Assembly: GCA_019448385.1 (NCBI GenBank)
Contig: JAGTXO010000007.1
Span: 744,001 to 808,000, forward strand
Length of the DNA: 64,000 nucleotides
Source: Diacronema lutheri
Lineage: Eukaryota; Haptophyta; Pavlovophyceae; Pavlovales; Pavlovaceae
Reading direction: 5' to 3'
Shown here one piece after another: positions 1 to 9,408 of the stretch. The notes below the pieces were generated by a model that was not told where the DNA came from, searched no databases, and saw only the letters and a program-made list of their open reading frames with translations. Every line of letters begins with the position of its first letter. The stretch's first letter is position 1. Made by a program: the position numbers and the translations under genes.

Positions 1-2
1 CG

Positions 3-3000
3 ACAGGCGTCGCGCGCGGCCGGGCGAGCGCTGCGACGCTCGACGCGTGGGCGAGCGCAACGGCCCAAACGCGGGTGCTGCGGCTGCGCGGTGCCGCGCT
101 TGCCGCGCGCGGCCGCCGATTGCGCCTGCGCGCGGGCGCGTGGGCGTTCGCGCACGCGGCCGCGGACGCGCCGCTGCGCGCGCGCGCGCCCTTCTACTGG
201 GGCGAGGTTGCGGCGGCCGTGGCCGACCGCCCGCCCGCGTGGGGCGCTGCGCTGCGCCGGTGGCTGCGCCGTTGGGCGCGCCGAACCGGGCGCGCCACCA
301 GCCTGCTCGCCTGCGCGCACGCGGCCGCCGATGCACGGCGCAGCGCACTGCTCCCGCGAGGCCTCCACGCGCTCGTGCGCGGCGCGGCCGCGCCCGCGCG
401 CCGCGTGGCCGCGCTCGCGCGCCTCGCGCGCCGACGCGGCGTGCGCGCGCTGCGCGCGGCGGCGTTCGCGCGAGCCGAGGACGTGCGCGCTCGCGCCGCG
501 CGCGCCGCACGCGCGCGCGCTTTGATGTACACCTTTCGCAGCGCCGCGCTCTACGCTGCGGCGGTGCGATGGCGACACGTCGCGGCGCTCCGGCGCGCAA
601 CGTCCGGGCGGAGGCTGCGGCCGCGCGCCGGCGACGTGGTGGCCGTGGTCCCCGGCTTGGCGATCAGCGCGCCCGGGCGCGCGCCGCGCGAGGCGACCGA
701 GGTGGAGGCCGAGGCGGTCGTCGCCGCGCGCGCGGCCGAGCGGCTCGCCGCCGCACGACCTGGCGCGGACGGCGCTGCGGCCGGCGGCACGGCCGCAGCC
801 GCGGCGGCCGCCGCGGCGGCGCTCGGCGCGCTCCGTCGACGCGCGACGCAGCGTGCGGAGGCCGCCGCCTCCGCCGAGGCGCTTGGCGAGCTCGCAAGCC
901 GAGCGTCGGTGCGCCGCGCCGTGCGCGCGGCGTGGCTACGCGCGCGCGCTGCGGACGGCGCGCACGCGCTCGGCGCGCTCGGCGCGGCGGCCGCGCTGGC
1001 GCGTGCCGGGGAGGCGGTCGGTGCAGCGGTCGGCGCGGCAGCGCGCCGCACCGCGCTGCGCGAGCTTCGCGCGGCCGCTGCGCTGCGCGCCTCTGAGGCG
1101 GCCGTGCACTCGGCCACGCGCCGCCGGCGCTGCGCGGCGCCGCTGGGCAGTTGGGGACGCCGCGCGCGCTCGGCGCGCGCGCTCGGCCGCTGGCTCGGCG
1201 GCGGTGGTGGCGCGCCGGCGGCGCAGCGCGGCGTGCTCCGCGTGTGGCGCGCACGCGCGGCGCCTGCGACGCTCGCGCGCTCGAGCGCGCGCGCGCGCGT
1301 GCTGCGCCAGGGCGTGCGCACGCTCGCCGCGCACGCGGGCGCCGCGGCGGCCGTTGGGGCCGCACGCGTGCGCGGCGCCGCGCTCACGCATCGACGCGTT
1401 TTGGCAAGCGCGCTTGCGCGGCTGCGCTCGGCCGCGCCCGACCTCGGGCGCGCGGCCGCGCTGCGCGCCACCGCCGCGACCGCCGCCGCTGCGCCCGCCG
1501 TCGCCGAGCGTCGCGCAGCGGAGGCGCGCGCCGCGGCGGCGGACGCGCTCCGCCGCGTGCGCGCGCTCACGCCGCCGCGAGCTGGCCGCTTTGCGCGCCA
1601 GCCGGCGGCGCGCACGCTCGCGCGGCTGCGCGCGCGCACGCTCGCGCGCGCCGCAGTCTCGCGCGCGCTTGCGAGCGCGCCGCCGGCTGGCGTGCGCGTT
1701 GCGCACGCGCACTGGCGATCCTCCGTGCACGAGTACCGGCCGGCGCGCGACGCGCTTGCGCGCCGGCTCGGCGCGGCCGCGCTGCGGCCGCTCGACGTCG
1801 GCGTCGGCCCGCAACGCGCGCCCGCCGAGGCGGATTTGGGCGAGGCGGAGAGCGCCGTCGCGCGCGCGTTCGACGCAGCAGGGGCGACGTGGCCGCTCGC
1901 GAGCGAAGACGCGGGCGTGCTGCGCGCCGCGCGCGCGACGGGCACGGCGCGGACAGGCGGCGCGCACGCAGCGGTCGCCGTTGCGGTGGCACGTCTCGTC
2001 GCGGCCCTCGGCGGCCTTGGCCGTCACCGCGCGGACCCAGCGCCGCCGCCCGTGCGCATCAGCTCGCCGCGCGCGCACGCTGCGCCCGCGGGGGTGCCCG
2101 CCACGGGCGATGGGGACGCAGTCGAGGCCAGCGCGGGCGCTGGCGCCGTCGGCGAGAATGCCGCGCGCGAGCCTCTCGCGCCGCGCGCGCCACCGATCGG
2201 CGCGTGGCACCTCGCCTGGCGGCGGCGGCGCGCGCTGAGCGCGTGGCACAGCCGAGCGGCGCCCGCGGCGCGCGCGGCGCGCGCGGCGCGCGCGGTGGGC
2301 GCGCTGCGCGCCCTGCGCGCCTTGCGGCGCGCGCCCGCGCGCGCGGCCGCTCGGCGCGCCGCACGGCGCGCGCGGCACGCCGTCGTCGAGCGCGCGGGCG
2401 AGGCGTGGTTGGCCAGCTCGGCAAGGCGCGCGCTCTACGCTCTGCGCGATGCGCGCGCGGCGGCCGCAGCCACGTCGGCGCGAGCGATTCTCGCCGCCCA
2501 GCGCGCGATGCGCGCGCGCGGCACGCGTGGGCTGCGCGCGGCGCACGCGCACGCTCAGCACGTGCGCCTTCGCGCGTGGACGTCAACGCGCGGCCACGCC
2601 GCGGTCATCACGCGCGCGGCCGCGCGCTGGGCGGCAGGGACGCGCGCAGCGCGCCTGCGCGCCGCGGCGGCCGTTGCTGCCGCCGAGGCTCGTCCGCGCC
2701 GCGCCGCGTTGCGCGCGCTGCGCGCAGCTGTGGCGGTCGCCGCCGCCGCTGCGCTCGTGCTTGGGCGGCTCGCGCTGCGCCGGTGGCGGCTCGGCACGGC
2801 ACGCGTGGCATTCGCGGCCACGCTCGCGCAGCGCGCCGTCGCAGCCGCCGCGCCGCGCCGCGCGCATGCGAGCGCGGCCGTCGTCGCGATCGCGCCCCTT
2901 GCAGCCGTGCGGCGCGCGCTCGCGCGCTGGCGGCTCGTGCGCGCGCTCGCCGGAGTGCACGCTGCGCGCGCACGAGCTGCGCTTGCACTCGCACGCGCGC

Positions 3001-3932
3001 GCGCACTGCACGCGCTGCGCGACGCGACGTCGCACGCGCGCGGCCAAGGGGCGGTGCGCGACGCCGGCCGCGCAGCAGCGCGCACAACGGCACTTGATCG
3101 CTGGCGCGTGCACGGCCGCGCTCGCGCCGCCGCGCGCGATGCCCTCGGCGCTGCAGCGGCGCGCTCGCTCGCGTGGCGGCGGCGCGCGGCCGGTGCATCG
3201 GTGCTGCCCGCGCTCGCGCGCGCGGCGGCGCGCCGGCGCGGCGCGACCGCTGCGCGCGCACTTGGTGGCGCTCGCGCGCTCGGCGCGCGCGCTGCGGCGA
3301 TCGCCCTCTGGCAGCGGCGCGCAGCAAGGCGGTTCGCCGCCGCCACGTTGGCAGGCCGCGGTCGAGGCGCGGCGGTCGCGGCTGCGCCCGCTGCGACCAT
3401 TCGTGCGCTCGCGTGCTACTGTGCGCCCACCGCGGATGGTGTTGCGCACAGTTGCGCGGCGGCGCCGCCGGCGGCCGCCGCAGCCGCCGTGCGCGCGGTG
3501 GGCGTACCGCACGCTGTGGCGGGCGACGCGCGCGGTGAGGCGACGCCGTCGACGCCGTCGCCCGCCACGACGGTTGCGCACGGAGCGCAGGAAGGCTCCG
3601 CCACGCGCGCCCCTTCGCTCGCCGCGCGCGCCGCGGGCGTTGCGCTCGACGCGGCGGTCGAAGCAGCAGCTGACGACCGGCTCGACGCGGTTGCGCGGCT
3701 GCACGCGCGCGTGCACGCGCTCGGCCGCGCCGTTGCTGGGCTGGCAGCCGTGCGTATGCGTGCGCGCGTGCTCGCCCTCGCCAGCCAGATTGGTGGCACG
3801 CACGCGCGCGGCGCGGCGAGGCGCGGTGCGTGGGGCGTGTGGGCGAGTGCGCTGCGGGCGGCACCGCGCTGTCCGACGACGAGCGTCGCGTCGCGTCGCG
3901 GCGAGCTGTTGTCCTGTCTAGCGCGCGCGTAA
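3..3932 (+). CDS. Ala/Arg/Trp-rich helical-repeat protein, 3' part of a longer gene
   Basis: A single frame is open from the first bases of the window to a TAA at 3930-3932 (about 1,309 codons), so the gene starts outside. The product is almost entirely Ala, Arg, Leu and Val, with regularly recurring Trp in contexts such as ALRRWLRRW, ALRRWRL, ALARWRL, ALDRWRVHG and ALWQRRA. Short Leu-x-x-Trp-Arg units in long helices resemble Sfi1-type centrin-binding repeats; that is inference from spacing, not a family match. Chosen over other long open frames because it runs unbroken to a stop 127 bases before the next gene and has the most protein-like acidic and aromatic patches (for example FYWGEV). 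At this GC content stops are rare, so an open frame alone is weak evidence. The last 150 residues are less repetitive and may form a coiled coil. No signal peptide or membrane segment is seen. Undetected introns are possible. Confidence 0.5.
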   Translation, partial: TGVARGRASAATLDAWASATAQTRVLRLRGAALAARGRRLRLRAGAWAFAHAAADAPLRARAPFYWGEVAAAVADRPPAWGAALRRWLRRWARRTGRATSLLACAHAAADARRSALLPRGLHALVRGAAAPARRVAALARLARRRGVRALRAAAFARAEDVRARAARAARARALMYTFRSAALYAAAVRWRHVAALRRATSGRRLRPRAGDVVAVVPGLAISAPGRAPREATEVEAEAVVAARAAERLAAARPGADGAAAGGTAAAAAAAAAALGALRRRATQRAEAAASAEALGELASRASVRRAVRAAWLRARAADGAHALGALGAAAALARAGEAVGAAVGAAARRTALRELRAAAALRASEAAVHSATRRRRCAAPLGSWGRRARSARALGRWLGGGGGAPAAQRGVLRVWRARAAPATLARSSARARVLRQGVRTLAAHAGAAAAVGAARVRGAALTHRRVLASALARLRSAAPDLGRAAALRATAATAAAAPAVAERRAAEARAAAADALRRVRALTPPRAGRFARQPAARTLARLRARTLARAAVSRALASAPPAGVRVAHAHWRSSVHEYRPARDALARRLGAAALRPLDVGVGPQRAPAEADLGEAESAVARAFDAAGATWPLASEDAGVLRAARATGTARTGGAHAAVAVAVARLVAALGGLGRHRADPAPPPVRISSPRAHAAPAGVPATGDGDAVEASAGAGAVGENAAREPLAPRAPPIGAWHLAWRRRRALSAWHSRAAPAARAARAARAVGALRALRALRRAPARAAARRAARRARHAVVERAGEAWLASSARRALYALRDARAAAAATSARAILAAQRAMRARGTRGLRAAHAHAQHVRLRAWTSTRGHAAVITRAAARWAAGTRAARLRAAAAVAAAEARPRRAALRALRAAVAVAAAAALVLGRLALRRWRLGTARVAFAATLAQRAVAAAAPRRAHASAAVVAIAPLAAVRRALARWRLVRALAGVHAARARAALALARARALHALRDATSHARGQGAVRDAGRAAARTTALDRWRVHGRARAAARDALGAAAARSLAWRRRAAGASVLPALARAAARRRGATAARALGGARALGARAAAIALWQRRAARRFAAATLAGRGRGAAVAAAPAATIRALACYCAPTADGVAHSCAAAPPAAAAAAVRAVGVPHAVAGDARGEATPSTPSPATTVAHGAQEGSATRAPSLAARAAGVALDAAVEAAADDRLDAVARLHARVHALGRAVAGLAAVRMRARVLALASQIGGTHARGAARRGAWGVWASALRAAPRCPTTSVASRRGELLSCLARA

Positions 3933-4059
3933 TTCAAGTACGTTGACTTCCTTTTCTCCTCTGCGCACGCCCGACTTGTGCACCTCGCACCTGATGTCGG
4001 GCCGGCAGAATGCGCATCGCATCGGTCGTGAGTGGTATGGGGGTGGAGCCGTGGAGGCC

Positions 4060-5897
4060 ATGGGCACACGTCGTCGGGAATTGTTTTTGAAAAAAGGCCG
4101 TTCGGGCCCGAAGGCGCCAGTTTCCATGAGCGCGGCCGAGGCGTCGCCCGCGGAGGAACGCGAGGCGGAGGTCGCTTCCCCAACGCCGGTGGAAGCGCCT
4201 GCGCTCGGGATCGCGGCGGTGGCCGACGGCACAGCGCCATCGTCGGCAGGCTCGCGTGCAGCAATCGACACCATGCCCGCGGCGCTGCGTGCACTCGAGC
4301 GGCAGCTTGCCGAGTGCGTGGCCACGCTCGAGCAGTCGCACGTGCAGCTCTCACAGTCGAGGCCCGACTCGAAGCTGCCGTCGAGCGTGTCGCAGACGAC
4401 GCGCAACATCATGGCCAAGCGCGCACTCGCGCAGCTCGACGAATTGAGCGCCACGCTTGGCGGCACGCGAGCAGAGCTCGTCCGGCTGCGCGAAGGAGCG
4501 AGCGCGCTGCGCGACGAGTACGCCGGTCTCGAGCGTGAGCGCGCGGCCGCGCTGCACACCGCCGAGCGCGTGCTCGCTGAGGGCTCGGCGCTTGCTCAGC
4601 TCTCCGATGCATCGCAAGCGGAGGCCTCACGGCGCGCCGAGCAGTCGACGCGCGAGCTGAGCGAGAAGCTGCATGCGGCGAGTGCAGAGGCGAAGCTGCT
4701 CAACCAGCTGAACCACAAGCTGCTCGCGGAGAGCGACGCCGCGCGCGCGGCGCGCGACGCGGCGGAGGCGCGCGCCGCGAGCGCCGAGGCGGCCGCGCAC
4801 GCGTCAGCCGATGCTGCCGGCGGCGAGTCCGGGCTGCGCGCAAGAGACCGGGCGCTGCTTGCACGCCTCGCTGCCGAGAACGCGGTCTTCGTCGCGCAGC
4901 TCAAGCGCGCGCGTGCCGATGTCTGCGCCTTGCAAGAGCGTCTCGCCAGCGCTGAGCATGGACGCGAGCGACAGCTCTCGGCCGCGCTAGCCGAGCAGCG
5001 CGACGAGCTGCAGGCGACTCTGCTCGCCGACTGGGGCACGTCAGCGCAGCTCGAGCGCGCCCTCGCGGCCGAGCGGATGCGGCGCGAGCGGACGGAGCTC
5101 GAGGCACGCGAAGAGGCGCGGCTGCTCGGCGAGCGCGTGCACGGGCTCGAAGCCGAGCTGCGCGATTCGGAGGCAAGGCGGTCAGATGCTGAGCGCGCGC
5201 TTGCAGTCGCGCTCGAAGAGGTGGGCCTCGTCAACGCGGGCATCCGCAAGGAGCTCCACTCGGCGGCCCGCGCAGACGCGCAAGCTCGCTCGGCGCGGGA
5301 GCGCCTCGCGGAGCTCGAAACGCGCGACGCGGCTCATGCCGCCAAGCTCGCCGCGCTGCGCGAGGCCGAGCGCGAGGCGCACAACGGACGCGAGGTGGCC
5401 GAGTCGCGCGGCGTGCAGCTCGCCGAGCAGCTTGCCGGCGTGCTCGAGCGCGAGCGCACCGGCCGTCGTGTCGCGGAGCGGCTGCGCGAGGAGGCGGCAC
5501 GCGAGCACAGCAGGCGCGCGCGCGCGCGGCGTGCGCACGGCTCGCGCACGGCCGGTGCGCACGGCGAAGCCGCCCGCGCCTGCTCACGCAGCCCACCCTG
5601 CGCCGCGCGCCTCCCGACAGGACGCTCGAGCTGGAGGCGCAGGCGGAGGACATGCGCGCGCAACTCGGCGCTGTGGAGCACGAGCGTGCTCTGCTGTCGG
5701 CGCAGCTCAGCGCGATGCTCGTGCTGCCGTTGCGCCCGCCGCTCGGCCCTTTCAACCCGGCCGTCGTGGACAGGCCGTCGGAGGTGACCCTCGGCCCTGC
5801 CATGCCCCAACGTGTGCCCGGGAGCGACGCGCGCGAGCGCGGCAAGCCGTTCGTCCTTAACGGCACGTCTATTTTGCCTGAGCCCCTCCCGCTGTAG
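4060..5897 (+). CDS. long coiled-coil protein, two exons
   Basis: Predicted CDS joins 4060-5513 and 5621-5897, giving 576 residues. The start is the ATG at 4060 in a GCCATGG context; ATGs upstream in the same frame (3943, 3994) lack such context. The N-terminal 70 residues are low complexity (Ala, Pro, Glu, Ser). From about residue 75 to 510 the protein is a nearly continuous coiled coil rich in Glu, Arg, Ala and Leu with heptad spacing, as in RALERQLAECVATLEQS and AAEARAASAEAAAHA. The second exon ends the coil (MRAQLGAVEHERALLSAQL) and adds a 55-residue Pro-rich tail ending PEPLPL. I recognise no named family; such proteins are often structural, at centrosome, basal body or Golgi. It lies 127 bases downstream of, and in the same direction as, another helical-repeat gene. 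Splicing is inferred from the frame change plus a consensus GC-AG junction. Confidence 0.68.
5514..5620 (+). other. GC-AG intron in the coiled-coil gene
   Basis: The coiled-coil frame is clearly coding up to about 5515, and a different frame is clearly coding from 5621. No GT donor restores the frame near the change. A donor CAG|GCGCGC at 5513/5514 with acceptor CCCGACAG|GACG at 5620/5621 does, giving a 107-base intron and the junction REHS-R-TLELEAQ. The length matches the other introns here (103, 107 and 121). Confidence 0.6.
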
Positions 5898-5978
5898 GCC
5901 GTCGCTCGTCTGCCATCTGTCAGACAATTTCGACTTGTAAACTTTTATGAAGGCCCTCTGCCTCCCTCATCCTCCCCA

Positions 5979-6009
<31 letters not shown>

Positions 6010-6519
6010 TTTCTCTTTCTTAAAGGTCGTCTACATCTGTACCTCGTACACCTACTTAGTCATCGTGCTCGTCGTCTTGCGCTTGGCCTCGAGTATTATA
6101 ACTGTCTTCCTTTTGGATAGACACAAGCTTCTTCTGAAACTTGCCGCATATGCTGCGCGGTTTGATCACTGCGCCGTGCTGCGCAGAGCGCGCGGCGTAG
6201 GAGCGAAGGGCACAGGGATGGACATGAATGAAGCGCGCGCTGGGAAACTCCGTTTTAACGGGGGCGAACGCGTGCGCTTACATGCCGAGATTCAAAGCGC
6301 CACTGTTTGCGACGCACGCAGAAAGTCCCACGCGAGATGCGGAAGGCTCGGCGAGCCGCGATGCGTTGCTTCACGGCATGGCTCGCGCCGCTGGTCGAAC
6401 ACGACTCCATCCTTTCTTCAACCCTTCAACCGATGCAAAAGGGCAATATTATTCTTTTCTCATTTTGTGCACACCTGAAGCACGAAACGGCTGCAGGGCT
6501 CATCGTGTCCCGACGGGTG
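5898..6519 (+). other. gene-free stretch with a polypyrimidine zone
   Basis: This follows the stop of the coiled-coil gene and probably includes its 3' UTR. GC content is lower than in the flanking coding DNA. It holds a C/T-rich zone (about 5955-6020) with a 30-base C run. Open frames here (such as 6065-6478) have no protein-like features. I see no gene. Confidence 0.5.
5980..6009 (+). repeat. poly-C tract, 30 bases
   Basis: An uninterrupted run of 30 C lies about 85 bases after the stop codon of the coiled-coil gene, inside a C/T-rich stretch. The G-rich strand could form G-quadruplexes, and the length is probably polymorphic or affected by sequencing slippage. Confidence 0.95.
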
Positions 6520-8155
6520 CCGCGGCCTTGTCCGCGTGCGGTCGCCGGGCTTATCGACTACGACATCGTCGCTCGACAGGCTACCGTCGTTCTTGGTGTC
6601 TCTCTCTCGACGAATATCATCGCGAGCCGCCGGCTGCCGCTCCCGATCGCGATGCATGGCGCCGGCCTGCGCAAGCAGGTCGACCTCGCGCCCGCCCTGG
6701 TCTGGAGCGCCGCCTGGCTCGCCCTGCCGCACCTGCTCGACAAGCGCGCCGCGGACGGCTCCGTCCTGGAGGCGGGCCTCATCGACCGGCCTGCCCTCGC
6801 GGCGCGCGTTGGGCGCGGCGCCTTCGCCGATATGGGCGCGCACAGGTTGCGCTCGTTCCTCGCCTCAGACTCGCGCCTGGGGCGCGAGCTCGCCTCCGCC
6901 TGGCACGCCATGCAGGCTGGGCTCGGCGACGATCAGGGCGACACGGAGGTGCGCGTCCTCCGCATTCCGCCGGGCTCCGTTGCGCCCGCCGCTCCCGCCG
7001 CCGGCCGCCGGCCTAGCCTCTTGGCCGACATCACCGGCGACCGCGAACGATGCCGTTTCGACATGCCGAACGCTGAGCACGCCGTTTCGACATGCTCAAC
7101 GCTGAGCACGCCGCCATGCCGCCGGCTCGCGCCCACGCGGCCTCTGATTTGGTCTCGGCAAAGAGAGCGGCCTCTTCTTCGAGGCACTGCCGCGAGCCTA
7201 CGCCGCCTTCTTGCCGGCGGAGGGTTGCGCGCTACGTGGGTCTGCCGAGCCCCGTGTGGTGCAGCTCGCGGCGGCGGGCGCGCGCCTCGCGCGCAGCGGC
7301 AGCTAGCGCCCGATCCCGGTCGATGCGTTCGGCGACGCGCTCGCGGCGGCCCCGGGCGTCGCCCACGACAACGTCGCGAAGCTTCGCCACGACCCCGCTC
7401 TCAACCTGCTCGCCTCTCTCGCTCGCGGATACGCTGGGACGTACGCGCGGCGCGAGGACGCGGACATCTTTGGCTCCGTGCTCGCCGGCGTGCCGCCGGC
7501 CGGGCGCGCGGCCCTGCGGCGTCGGCGCGTGCCCACCGTCGATCTCGTCGTCGTGCTCAACGGTGCGGGCTCGGCAGTTCAGCTCGTGCAGACGCTGTGC
7601 GAGCTCAAGTCGATCTCGTACTGTCCCACGCGCTACGGCCAGTCGGACACGCGCCGCTGCCAGGCCGCTGAGCGGCGGGCGGCGGCCGTCGGCGGCGAAC
7701 GGCGGCGCGCGTGCGCCCAGCTCGACGAGGAGCTCTTCGGCATGCCGCCAAGCCAGGTGGGCCCGATGCAGGCGCGTTTGAACTCGTTCCCGCCGATCCG
7801 CGCGCTGGTCATCGGCTCGTTCGGCGAGTGGTCGGCCGGCCTCGCCGACCTGCTCGCCACCTTCTCGCACATGGGCGCGGACGCGTGGTAGGTGCGCATG
7901 GGCGCGCCCTCGCGTGACGTCGCCCGTGCGGCCCTCGAGCGCCACATGCGCCTCCAGCTCGCCGCGTGCGTCGTGCGTGGGCACGCGCAGCTCCTGCTCG
8001 CGCGTGCGCAGATGGCGCGCGGGCAGGCGCCGCCACACCGCCACGCCGCTCACGGCGTCCAGGCGGATGTGGACGCCTGCGGCGGCGTGGACGGTGTCTG
8101 CTTCCGGCGCGGCGATGGCCGCGGCGGCCGGCGGGGCCCGGCGAGGGGTGGCTAG
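6520..8155 (+). pseudogene. degenerate LINE-like retroelement ORF (reverse transcriptase C-terminus and tail)
   Basis: Protein-like sequence changes frame several times and contains in-frame stops, so this is a broken gene. In frame 1 (about 6520-7060), a stretch around LPIAMHGAGLRK and LVWSAAWLALPHLL resembles the C-terminal region of LINE-type reverse transcriptases. After a 29-bp duplication the reading moves to another frame, and from about 7148 to a third. That frame has TAG stops at 7304-7306 and 7889-7891, yet the sequence around them still looks coding (FGLGKESGLFFEALPRAYAAF; VDLVVVLNGAG; LCELKSIS; ALVIGSFGEWSAGLADLL). The D...ExK spacing of VDLVVV and CELKSIS would suit a PD-(D/E)XK nuclease-like fold, as in R2-type elements, but that is only a suggestion. 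No target-site duplication or poly-A tail is evident. Confidence 0.5.
7052..7109 (+). repeat. 29-bp tandem duplication inside the retroelement remnant
   Basis: Two adjacent 29-base copies (7052-7080 and 7081-7109) differ at two positions. Each begins GCCGTTTCGACATG and ends AACGCTGAGCAC. As 29 is not a multiple of three, the duplication shifts the frame; reading on from the second copy gives MLNAEHAAMPPARAHAA, the expected continuation. Confidence 0.9.
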
Positions 8156-8390
8156 GCGGGTGTGCGTGTCCGCCTGTGCCGCGTCCAGCCGCGTCTTTGC
8201 CATCCCGGCCGTCCCCGCTACCGGCGTGCACAGGGTCGACGCCCTGATTTCGGCCCGATGTTGCGTGCGCCCTTTCGCTCGCTCCGTTCGTCATGCCTCG
8301 GCCCCGTGCACGCCCCCCTGCTGACCAGCCTGTAAGCGTCGTTAGTATTATTACTAACAGCTCAATAAACGATGCTTTTTTTGAAATCTT
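8156..8390. other. spacer between the retroelement remnant and the NF-YB-like gene
   Basis: GC-rich at the left, turning sharply AT-richer at about 8335, where the 3' side of the minus-strand NF-YB-like gene begins. It contains an AATAAA on the plus strand at about 8363 and a small inverted repeat. No gene is seen. Confidence 0.5.
8341..8358. repeat. small inverted repeat (7-bp arms) 3' of the NF-YB-like gene
   Basis: GTTAGTA and TACTAAC flank a TTAT loop. It lies 33 bases beyond the stop of the minus-strand gene. It could be a 3'-end hairpin or chance; AT-rich 7-bp arms are weakly stable. Confidence 0.6.
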
Positions 8391-9016
8391 TTATTTTGAC
8401 GATGCGTCCATCGGCAAAAGCTCAGACGATAAGCACGCAAAAAAGGCATCGTCAAGCTCCAGATCCATCGTCAGCGCATAATCCATGCGTTGGTCCTGGC
8501 AAATGTCGTCGACTGCATCTGAGTCGCCAACTGGTGCGAGCACGCAGTCATCAAACTTCGATCGCGTCGAGTTTGCACCGCAAATGTGCCCCCCCTGATC
8601 ACGTTTGTTATATTTTGAATTGCCATCCGCCATATCGTCGGCCAGGTCGGCCAAACCCCTGGCGTAGCATGCAAGCCCGAGGTTGTGGAAAGCGACGAGA
8701 AGATCTTCTTCAGCGATTAGACGACGTAAATTATCCTGCACACATGCGATATGAAATGAAGCATGCGCAATTGCGTACATGTCATGAGGGCCGTCGTATC
8801 CGCGCAATCGCGCGCAAGCAAGGTCGCGGGGCAGCACCTCACCTTTGAAATCGCATCTGCCTCGCTTGTAACGAAAGCGAGAAACTCAGAGGCTAGTTGC
8901 TGCAGCACGAGCTTAGACTCGACAGAGCTTTTTGACCCAAACGGCAATGACGTGCCAACCATTCGATCGATGCTGGCCATCGGGAGGATGTGGGCCTCGC
9001 TCGTGTCGAACACCAT
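8391..9016 (-). CDS. NF-YB: NF-YB/HAP3-like histone-fold transcription factor subunit, two exons
   Basis: Minus-strand CDS joins 9016-8843 and 8735-8391, giving 172 residues. Splicing out a 107-base GT-AG intron yields a continuous CBF/NF-YB histone fold at residues 10-85. Its hallmarks are LPMASIDRMV (family LPIANVxRIM), SEFLAFVTSEAD (family SEFISFxTxEA) and LIAEEDLLVAFHNLGLACY (family TINGEDLLxAMxxLGF). The start ATG at 9016 lies nine residues before the fold, as in short NF-YB proteins. The Asp-rich C-terminal 85 residues are not recognised. NF-YB pairs with NF-YC and binds CCAAT DNA with NF-YA in the nucleus; DR1 or POLE3-type paralogues are less likely given SEFLAFVTSEA. The canonical K-R-K stretch before the last helices is reduced to LRR. 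The gene is markedly AT-richer than its surroundings and lies between two broken mobile elements, yet appears intact. Confidence 0.78.
8736..8842 (-). other. intron of the NF-YB-like gene
   Basis: The donor is AAG|GTGAGG after DAISK and the acceptor is GTGTGCAG|GATAAT before DNLRRL. The intron is 107 bases, phase 0. Removing it joins SEFLAFVTSEADAISK directly to DNLRRLIAEEDLL, as the family alignment requires. Confidence 0.8.
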
Positions 9017-9408
9017 CGATCGGTTAGGGCGTTCAAGGTTGGTCCACAAAATGAAAAGGGACACAGAACTTTTAATTCAAAACGAAGAAGCTCGGAGAAA
9101 TTTAATTTGAAAAACCCTTTTACAATCTTCGCAATGGTCGTCGCGGCTCGAGCAGTTCGTCTTCCGAGGCTCCCGTCTTCTCGTTAGCGCAGGCCGAATG
9201 CAAGGCCGCGATGCTGCGAAGGTGCACGTGCGCAAGAGTGTTGTAAGACAACATGCTGAGAGGCTGCCCCCCATTTGTGGCGTGCCCAGATAGAATCCGC
9301 CCTCGAAAAATCGCACCCTCGTCGCTAGCAAAAGGGCCCGACGTTTTTTTCGCGGCTATCGGGGCAGGGCCGTTGACTCTGCTCGCGCTCTGTGCTCGGC
9401 GCGGCGCG
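9017..9408. other. gene-free region upstream of the NF-YB-like gene
   Basis: About 390 bases between the NF-YB-like start and the next ORF fragment. It is AT-rich at 9045-9130, including TTAAATTT on the minus strand, which could be part of the NF-YB-like promoter. No other gene is visible. Confidence 0.5.

Noticed and set aside
75-3864. Other long open frames on both strands under the left-end gene
   Set aside because: They show the same low-stop effect; only one frame runs unbroken across the whole interval to a stop just before the next gene.
6065-6478. 137-codon ORF after the poly-C tract
   Set aside because: It starts in AT-rich DNA, shows no domain or codon bias and overlaps another frame equally well.
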